12,435 nucleotides of DNA from Polyrhizophydium stewartii (Eukaryota; Chytridiomycota; Chytridiomycetes; Rhizophydiales): the NCBI GenBank assembly GCA_027604665.1, contig JADGIZ010000519.1, positions 1-12,435 on the forward strand, in the 5' to 3' direction. How positions within the stretch are numbered: the stretch's first letter is position 1; every line of letters begins with the position of its first letter. The position numbers and the translations under genes are program-made. Below are positions 1 to 8,000 of this stretch, in pieces. A model generated the notes under the pieces. It did not search any database. It saw nothing but the letters and a program-made list of their open reading frames with translations, and was not told where the DNA came from.

Positions 1-27
1 GTGTGTGTGTGTGTGTGTGTGTGTGTG
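1..27. repeat. (GT)n dinucleotide microsatellite
   Basis: The first 27 bases are an uninterrupted GT run, about 13.5 units, cut by the window edge so its true length is unknown. It lies 54 bases before the proposed ATE1 start codon. It is followed by GATCTCAG, which could be an intron acceptor or simply 5' leader. The two longer ATE1 introns are also rich in GT, so GT-rich non-coding DNA is a feature of this locus. Confidence 0.95.
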
Positions 28-80
28 ATCTCAGGACGCCGCTTGTCGCCAGCGACCCACATCTTTCCCCAACGACGACC

Positions 81-2210
81 ATGTCCAGCGGTGCGAGCCG
101 GAGCAGCACAACCAGCAGCAGCACCAGCAGCGGCGGCGGCAGCGCGGCGAGCGCGCGGGTGCCCGACTCCTACGTGGCCATCACGGGCGAGTCGACATCC
201 AAGTGCGGCTACTGCTCGCGCGAGGACAGCTCGCACACGTACGGCATGTGGGCGTACCGGCTCTCGCCGCACGTGTACCAGGATCTGATTGACCACGGAT
301 GGCGGCGGTCCGGGCAGTACCTGTACAAGCCGGCCATGCACCAGACGTGCTGCCCTGCGTACACCATCCGGCTCGACGCCACGCGGTTCCAGCCCACGAG
401 GAGCCAGAAGAAGGTGGCCAGGAAGATGCGGCGGTTCTTGGCCGACGGGGTCTTGCCTGGAAGCAGCGGGAGCTCGACAGGCGCGACGGGTGCGAGCGCG
501 AGTGCGGCCGCGGCGGTTGAGGCCGCGGCCGGCGACGAGGACGAGGAGATGGGCGACGATGCCCCCGCGGCCGAGCAGTTCCTTGCTCCGGCGCGCGCCG
601 TGCCGTCGCTCGACACGGCGCCGCCGGGGTCTGCGCCCGCGTCGTCGTCGTCGCCGGCTGCCTCGCCGCGCAAGCCGACGCACGTGGACTTGGCGACGAA
701 TGCAGCACCGGCAGAGGCTGCGTCGGCGGCGGCGGGCGATGCCCGCGGCGCTGCAGAGGAAGCGAGCCCGCACGGCGTGCGGCGCACAACTCCAAAGGCC
801 AAGAAGCCCAAGGTCGGCCAGAAGCCCGGCCCGTCGTTTGCGGATCTGATTGCTCAGACCGAGTCAGCGACCGAAGCGTCGCGGCACCGCCTGCGGGTGC
901 GCATCACTTGTCGCTTGGATGCTGCGAAGCGGGACAGAGACCGCGGTGTGCGCTGACCGCAATTGTCTCCTCGGACAGATTGAGCTCGTTCCGGCACAGT
1001 TCCACCAGGACACGTTTGATCTGTACAAAAAGTATCAAGTGGCGATCCACAAGGACCCGCCCTCGCGTATCACCGAGAGCCAGTTCACGCAGTTTCTGGT
1101 CGACAGTCCCATCACGTTTGAGGCTGTCCCGCCTCGCAGCGATGCCGAATCACAAACCCAGCAACATCAACAAAAGCAGCAGCAGCGGCAGCAGCAGCAA
1201 AGAGAAACGACGGGCGGCACCGACGAACCGCCACCCCGCGGGTACGGCTCGTTCCACCAAAAGTACTATCTCGACGACGGCCGCCTGATTGCCGTTGCCG
1301 TGCTGGACGTGCTGCCCAAGTGCCTTTCGTCCGTGTACTTTATGTACGACCCGGATTTTGGTCGGCTGTCGCTCGGGAGTTACAGCGCGCTGCACGAGAT
1401 TGCGTTTACGCTCTCGCTGCGCGGGCAGATGCCGCCCGGGCTGGATTACTACTACATGGGTGAGAAGAGAGACAGGGTGGTTGCGGGGGAAAGGGTTGGC
1501 TGGAATGGGGATATCTTGTGGCGCGTGTGTTTGTGTTTGTGCTGATGCGTGCGTGGATGTGCGTGTTTTGGTGTGCTTGTGTGTTTGGCTGTGTGTTGCT
1601 CAAGGCTACTACATCCACAGCTGCGCCAAAATGCGGTACAAGGCGCGATACAGGCCCTCGGATCTGCTTTGCCCGGTGGGTCCGCCTCGGCGTCCAGCCG
1701 CGCGATGCATGATGCATTGCTGTGTATGCATCGCGTATCTGTCACAACTTGGCTGACAACACTTCCCGCGGTATGTGCGTATGCGTGTGTGTTTGCGCGT
1801 TTTTGTGGCGGACGGGCGGTGTGGACGGCATTGACGACCGGCAGGAGCGCTTCGAGTGGGTGCCGCTACAAGACGTCGTGGAGCTTCTCGACCAGCGGCC
1901 CGACACGGCACTGTCCGAAGTTGTCGCCTCAACATCATCAGAAAACAGCAGCGATGCGACCCGCATAGCGCACACGGCCCCAGGGACCGCAGGCGTGGTG
2001 GTGCCCGTCAAGGCGGCGCGGGCCATCAACGTGCCCGACCCGGCGCTTGTGGCGGACGCCTTGGTCGACATGGCAGTGGTGCTGCACAAAAGACAGCTCT
2101 ATCGGTTGCGCATCTTCAGGCACAACCCGGAGCTGCGCATGCAGATCAAGAACATTTACACGCGGGTCGGCCCAGGCATCATCTCGGACCTTGTGTTTGT
2201 CGCTGTTTGA
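81..2210 (+). CDS. ATE1: Arginyl-tRNA-protein transferase (ATE1), four exons
   Basis: The enzyme transfers arginine from Arg-tRNA to N-terminal Asp, Glu or oxidised Cys of proteins, feeding the Arg/N-degron pathway in cytosol and nucleus. I read exons 81-896, 979-1459, 1605-1675 and 1845-2210, giving 577 residues with intron phases 0, 1 and 0. The N-terminal domain carries CGYC (Cys42, Cys45) and a CC pair (Cys90, Cys91), the cysteine set known in the family to bind a metal or Fe-S centre. The C-terminal GNAT-like domain shows YGSFHQKYYLD, SSVYFMYDPDF, LDYYYMG, GYYIHSC and YRPSDLLCP followed by ERFEWVPL, all family hallmarks. Residues about 121-250 are an Ala/Ser/Asp/Glu-rich linker, and about 331-348 are Gln-rich; both are insertions relative to animal ATE1. 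The start is the first ATG, with A at -3; the frame is open upstream to the window edge, so an upstream exon is not excluded. Introns 1 and 3 contain CTGAC. The gene converges on VPS26. Confidence 0.95.
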
Positions 2211-2500
2211 GCGCGCCGTGGCTCTTTTTGGATCTGATGCGGCTGCGGCAGCTGCGATGGCAGCATACGACGAGGAGGAGATGGAGGGGGAGAAAACAAA
2301 GACGGACGTGTGGGATACCACCCGGATGCTTTTGGGTTGACTTTTGTGGATGGTATTTGACTGTGTCGTGTGTTGGGAACTCGCCAAACCAGTGAGCAGG
2401 CATCCATGCTCCCCTCGGTGACGGAGCGTGTGCGCGAGAGTGTGAGTGTGTGTATTTGGTTGTGGGAAGAGTGTGGGATGCAGCGAGGGGCGAGGCATGA
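2211..2500. other. Convergent intergenic region (ATE1 / VPS26 3' flanks)
   Basis: This stretch separates the ATE1 stop from the proposed VPS26 stop, so both 3' untranslated regions and terminators should lie here or overlap. I see no canonical AATAAA on either strand. A short acidic frame follows ATE1 in another register (to about 2340), but ATE1 already ends normally, so I do not call it coding. Confidence 0.6.
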
Positions 2501-3911
2501 TTATCCGAGCCTGCCCTTGTACGTGCTGAGCGCCGAGACGGACGCGCCGCCGGCAATCTCCTTGTGCCTGCGGGGTCGCGGGTCAGCAACGCATCACCAC
2601 GATCACGAGAAGTATCTCGCACAGTCAACGCACTCTTCCGAGTCGTCTTTTGACGGCCAAGGCGCATGATTACGGGAGCATCGCGAGACACGTGCGCCAG
2701 TCGAGCCGTGCAAACAACAGAGTGTCAGCCGAAAGAACGATGAAAGCGACCCTCTGCGATGCGACTCACCGCGGATGCGGTAGATTGTGATTTCCTGCTG
2801 CTTAAAGTATCTGCGGTTCTCCTCGTCAATGAGGACGAGGTTGAGGTAGTACCGGATCGAGAACTTTTTGTTGACGTCGCGGTAGGTCGGGGTGAGCTCG
2901 AAGCCGCTCAGGAAGAGGCGGATTGGTATTGTCTCTCCTGATCGGGCAGTCAGCGGGCGTGTGAGCGCGGAAGGGGGTGGCGGGCAGAGGCGGCACGAGA
3001 GGACGGACCTCGCACAGGCGCGCCGTCCATGATCTCAAACTTTGTGATGGTCTCGCTCTCGTTGTACTGGTTTGGCGCGACGCCGGTGGACTCTCTGCGG
3101 ATGATGGAGAGCTCCATATTCTTGATCTTGATGCGGACGAGCAAAAAGTAGATTTTGCCGACAATGACATCGCGCAAGTGGTACTTTGACTTGTTGTACT
3201 CGAACTCAATATGCAAGCAGTCCTCGATGCCGACCTCCATCTTGATCGAGTTGTTGATTTCCGGGGGGATGCGGTACGAGTAGACCCAGATCTCGCGCTC
3301 CTTGACAATGTCTGCGAGGCGGCGGGCAATGGTGACGCGCACAAAGTAGCGCAGCTTGATGTTGGTGCCGTGGTAGGTCTCGAACTGCTTCTCGACGTTC
3401 TTGAAGTCAAAGTCGTAGGTGGCGCTGCTGCGGAACTCGCCCGGGGCGGCGAGCTCCTGGGCGAGCGAGAGGAACTCGTAGTGGTTGCCGCGGTCGTAGA
3501 ACAGCTCTGGTCGCAGGACAGACGATCGGCTCGTCAGGCATGGGCAGCGACGGCATGGGCAGCGTCGGCATCGGCAGCGTCGGCATCGGCAGCGCGGTGG
3601 GGGAGGGGCGGGGAGAGAGCAAGCCACGCACGGATCTGGCCGACAAACTCGATCTTGATGCCCTGGTGCTCGAGGCGCTTGCCGTCGCGCATGCGCACCT
3701 GCACGCGGCCGGTGACGGACTCGCCGTCAAAGTAGAGCGGGAACTTTGCGCGCCAGTCCTTGTCGACCTTTGCGTCGATCATCTTGCGGCTGTCCTCGTC
3801 GGTGAAGACGACCTCGATGTCGGCGGTGGCGCCGAGGCCAAACAGAGCCTGCGTGCGGCCGGCGCCAGGGGTTGTCAGCACGGCGGCGGTCAGCATGGCG
3901 GCGGCCAGCAT
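2501..3911 (-). CDS. VPS26: Vacuolar protein sorting-associated protein 26 (retromer), ends uncertain
   Basis: VPS26 is the arrestin-fold subunit of the retromer core (with VPS35 and VPS29), which sorts cargo from endosomes to the Golgi or plasma membrane. Exons read as 3911-3632, 3506-3009, 2937-2770 and a probable last exon 2567-2501. The first three join in phase (phase 1 introns) and give about 315 residues, close to family length. Hallmarks in order are [115 protein letters not shown] and [15 protein letters not shown]. The start is unsure: in-frame ATGs at 3911 and 3896 give an Ala/Thr-rich leader unlike the family, and a CAG acceptor lies right before ALFGLG, so a separate first exon is possible. 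The last exon looks coding (ending KGRLG, TAA at 2503-2501) but is out of phase with the GTGAGT donor at 2769. Identity is firm; both termini are not. Confidence 0.9.
3541..3596. repeat. 15-bp tandem repeat inside a VPS26 intron
   Basis: About 3.7 copies of a 15-base unit, GGGCAGCGTCGGCAT with variants, occur at 3541-3555, 3556-3570, 3571-3585 and a partial copy to 3596. They fill much of the first VPS26 intron (3631-3507). Because the unit is a multiple of three, all frames stay open and give Pro/Met/Leu repeats on the - strand, but the intron interrupts the conserved GQI-LFYDRG junction, so this is not coding. Confidence 0.85.
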
Positions 3912-5026
3912 GGCGGTGGCGAGCGTGCGAGGGGGCGAAGAGGACACGGGCGGCTGGCGAGCGAGCCGAGGCGGGAGCATCTCTGGCGGGTGGTGGCGGG
4001 CTGGCGGCTCGCGGGCGGCGGGTGCTGGGCGGCACGCACCTGCCGCGCGCGGGGCCTGCGGGCAGCAGCGACTGGCGCGCCAGCAGCGACCGCGGCCGGG
4101 CCGGACGCTCCTTGGGCATGCCGGGGCAAAGTCGCCGTGCCGCACCGCCGCCCAGATCGCATTCGGGTCCGGGGCCTTGTGAGGCCGGGGCCACGGCCAC
4201 CCGCCATGCCAGGCGCCAGCACGCCGCTGCCTTGCCTGTATGCCTGTGCTGAAGTCATGTCCGCCCCCCCCCCCCGCGTAGAGCCCGCGCGCCGCGTGTC
4301 TGCGCCTCTGCGATGGTCGCCTCGGCAACCTTTAAGAGCAAACCGAGTGGCGGTTGCTTGCCCAAGCTTAGGGAACGATGGCTCCCCGCCGCGCCGCAGA
4401 CAGCCGCATCGCTGCCATCCTCGATCAGGCCGACCCCGCACCGGAAGACTTTCCGATCTAGCAGCTTCGGGCATCCGCCGGGCTTTGTGCGTCGCCGAAG
4501 GTACCGAGTTGCTCGAACACTAAGCGCCAAGTCGGCCGTGCGAGTCAGTTGCGCTGAGAGTCAATCCGAGTCAACTTGATACGGCGCATATGCAGTCACT
4601 CGCATCATGCACACTCGCCGGAATGGCTGGAACTCTCGAGCAAACGATTGTACAGACGGCGATGAAATGTCCGACCGGCGAGAAGGCGCCGAGCGGAGTG
4701 CGACAGATCGGGCACTGGCGGCCGACAAACGGGTGACCATTGCGCAGGAGCCGAGCCGCAACGGCGCGAGACGTCGACCAGATAGCGTTGCAGCGCGCAG
4801 CGATGAGATACCGCACGCCGTTCGAGAGCGAGGCGTCAACCATGGGCGATCGGAAGAAGCCGGCCGTGGCAGCAAACTGGTGGTCGCGATACGACGCCGT
4901 CGCGCGGGCAGGCGACGCCAGCATGCGGCACTCGTGCATTTTCGCTTTCGAGTCAACGCTTGAATCACCGGCGGCATCAGTCACGACGCCAGAAGGCACG
5001 TTTCATTCATCAACAGGCGAGGCATC
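3912..5026. other. Intergenic region between VPS26 5' end and the LRR kinase gene 3' end
   Basis: About 1.1 kb with no gene I can support. Because both neighbours are on the - strand, the part next to 3911 should hold the VPS26 promoter and leader, and the part next to 5027 the 3' untranslated region of the kinase gene. A donor-like GTGCGT on the - strand at about 4039 could end a 5' exon of VPS26, but the frames that would use it are not VPS26-like. A 12-base C run lies at 4264-4275. A 143-codon - strand frame at 4571-4999 has a CPIC motif but no complete RING pattern, and its first ATG is internal. I see no RNA gene or mobile element. Confidence 0.5.
4264..4275. repeat. Poly-C tract (12 C)
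   Basis: An uninterrupted run of twelve C residues, G on the strand of VPS26 transcription, lies about 350 bases upstream of the proposed VPS26 start. Runs like this are prone to length errors in sequencing; I infer no function. Confidence 0.9.
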
Positions 5027-8000
5027 CTAGGCAGCTTGTTGCGGTGCAGGATCCGTGTTGGCCGTCTCACGCAGCGACTCAAGGCGCTTGACGACTTCGC
5101 GAAAGGTCGGGCGAGCGGCAGGATCGTGGTGCCAGCAGCCTTCGATGAGAGCCCAGAGGTCGTCTGGCACGTCGTCGGGACGGTACGGCCGCTCGCCTTC
5201 CTCAATCCAGTCCTGAACAATTCCGTCGTTGGATCCGTCTTCGAACGGAGGTTTGCCGGTGAGGATCTCGAGGGCTGTCATGGCAAACGAGAACACGTCC
5301 GACGGCAGGTCCATCCGGTATCCCTTCTGATGCACCTCTGGCGCGACCCATCGCACCGCGCCAGTGCGGCGCCATGCGTCGTCGTTGTTGCTTGTCTTGA
5401 TGAACGACAACCCAAAGTCGGCCACATGAGCCCGTCCGTTCGAGTCTGCAGCGTCGTTGCAATGTGAGTGGTTCAGCCAGCTGCCTCTCGCGATGCAGCA
5501 ACAACGGCGTCAACAGACTCACCGATCAGCACATTGTCGCCCCTCAGGTCGCTGTGGATCACAGGCGGCTGCCGCTCGTGCAGATACCGCATGCCGCGCG
5601 CCGTGTCGAGCAGGATGCCGATGCGCTCGCCGATGCTCATGTCCGGCCGCTTCTGCACAGCATCGATTGCACTGCACTCCATCAGTGGCATCACAAAGAA
5701 CGGCTGCTCGGTCGCAAGGCACACGCGCAGCAGCGGCAGCACATTGTCGTGCTGCAGCGAGAACCACACGCAGATCTCGCGCTCCAGGATATCGATCTGA
5801 GTCTTGATATTGTTGTCGTGGATGACCTTGATGGCGACGTTCTTGCCATCCCACTTGCCGCGATGGACCTCGCCAAAGCCGCCTTTGCCAATGGATTGGC
5901 GAGTGCTTTTGGGGAACTGCACACTGCCGGGCTCGACGGCCCATTCGCGCGACGCTGGCAGATACTTTCCGACTTGCTTCTCGAGCGACTTCTTTGTCGC
6001 AGAGAGCAACCTGCGCAACTGCTTTCTCAAGTCCTCATCAACTTCTTGCAGCAGCTCGTCGCTATGGGCCTCGATCGCGCTAAGCGTCTCGAGGCGGCTG
6101 CATGAGCAATGGCACGGCGACGCAGCACAGCCATGCAAGATGGTCAGCTCACTCAGCCCGGCAGCTCGCGAGATGCCTTGCGACATGAAAACACACCGCG
6201 ACGGCACATCAAACTTTTTGCCCGCTTCCTCAATGAGTTCTTCGATGCGTTCAGCACGTGCTTCGATGCTGTCGTTAATGGCCTCTTTGATGTCATCCTC
6301 GTCGAGCCCAGTGACGAGCCCAGCTGACTGGGATGTCAGACGCAAGAGACGCACGCACCAAGCTGTGTGATCAGCACTCCGTAATCGATAGCGAGAGAGC
6401 GAGCAGCCCATGCGATTCTCACCTCCGCGGTAACAACCAGTACATCGCCAAAGCGCCTGATCCTGTCGACCGTCGTCCAGAACAAGAGCGCTTGACCGAT
6501 GGGGCTTATGTCTGCGATCCACATCACGAACCGCTTGATATCGGCGACCGACTGAGCAGCCGCTTGCACTTGGGCAAGGCTCATCCCATGGTCAGGAATC
6601 GTGAGGCTTTCGAGGAGCTCAGATGCAACGCTCTCGGCAAACTCTGCAAGCTTTCCGAATGCCTCTTGGCCCATTTCTATGCCCTCTGCGATTTTGATGC
6701 ACGAGTCGGCGGCCGCAACTGCGCCCTCGGCAATGCTGGCCATACGCTGGGTCGTCAGGATCTGATCGAGGTTGAGAGGCACAGCCGGCTGTTTCTCGAG
6801 CATCTCGACAACCGAATCAAACCGCGGCCGCGCGGCGGCGTCCTGCTGCCAGCAGTCTTCGATGATCTTCCAGAGTGCGTCAGGCACGCCGTCAGGACGG
6901 GACGGCCGCTCGCCCGCCTTGATCTTGGCAAGCGCAGTGTGGCTCGCAATGCTGCTGCCAAACGGCACGTCGCCCGTGAGCACCTCGACGGCAGTCATGG
7001 CAAACGAGAACACATCGCTTGGCTTGGCGAGCTTGTATCCGCTGATGTGAGCCTCTGGAGCGACCCAGCGCGTGTTGTCCGCACGGCGCGCCGTGTTCCT
7101 GGAGGAGTTGGCCTTGATGAGCGACATGCCGAACTCGCTGATCAACACGGTGCCGTCGTCGGCTGGTGTCGGCGATCCGCGGGTCAGCACCACGCAGGCA
7201 GACGAGCAGCTGCACAAGGTAAAGACAGCAGCACGACGCACCGATGCGGGCGGCATTGGCCCTGAGGCCGCCGTGGATCACGGGCGGCTGCCGCTTGTGC
7301 AGGTGCTGCATGCCGCGCGCGATGCCGAGCAGGATGGTTGTGCGCATCTCGATGCTGATGGACCGCGCCATCGTCAACAGGCTCGCAGCGTCCTCGCGCA
7401 CAAACGGCATGACGACAAACGGCTTGTCCGCATCGAGGCACACGCCGTGCAGGCGCAGCACGTTATCGTGCAGCAGCTGCGACCACACAAACGCCTCGCG
7501 CTCGATCAGCTCTGCGGCGGCAGGACCCGCGGCGTTTGGAAAGACCTTGACGGCGACCTGCTTGCCGCGCCAACGCGCGGGATATACCTCGCCGAGCGTG
7601 CCCTCGCCGATCTTGCTGCTGTGCAAGATGATCACGTCTTCTGGGTCGACGGTCCAGTCGCGCTTGTCCGACAGACCGCGGCCGCATCGCCTGACGATGT
7701 CCATGTTGGCGTTGTTGAGAATCGCCTGCAACTGCTCGCGCACTCCGGCTGGTGCGGCCGCAAGCAGCGCGCCGCCGTGCTTCTTGATCGCGCTGAGCGT
7801 CTCGAGGCGGCTGCATATGCGCATCCGAGCAGCCGCGCAGTGCCAAGCCGGACGGGGCTGTCAGCCTGTGCAATGATCGCTCATCATGCGATGCGGCACT
7901 GGCATGGCACACGCACTGCGACTGCACATCGAACTTGGTGCTTGTCTCGGCCACAAAGCGCTCGATCGATGCCGGAAGAGCATCCTTGTCCTGCTCGACG

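Noticed and set aside
2211..2340. Acidic frame right after the ATE1 stop, possible C-terminal extension
   Set aside because: It is in another register, no good intron joins it, and ATE1 already ends at a normal position.
4571..4999. 143-codon - strand frame containing CPICRTPLG, like the end of a RING finger
   Set aside because: The earlier Cys/His pairs of a RING are missing, the first ATG is internal, and no exon nearby supplies them; probably a chance frame.
6336..6422. End of a separate pseudokinase gene at the stop codon near 6336
   Set aside because: A GTGAGA donor at 6422 and a CTGACATCCCAG acceptor at 6328 join in phase 0 to SAGLVTGLDEDD, continuing the frame into the second kinase module.
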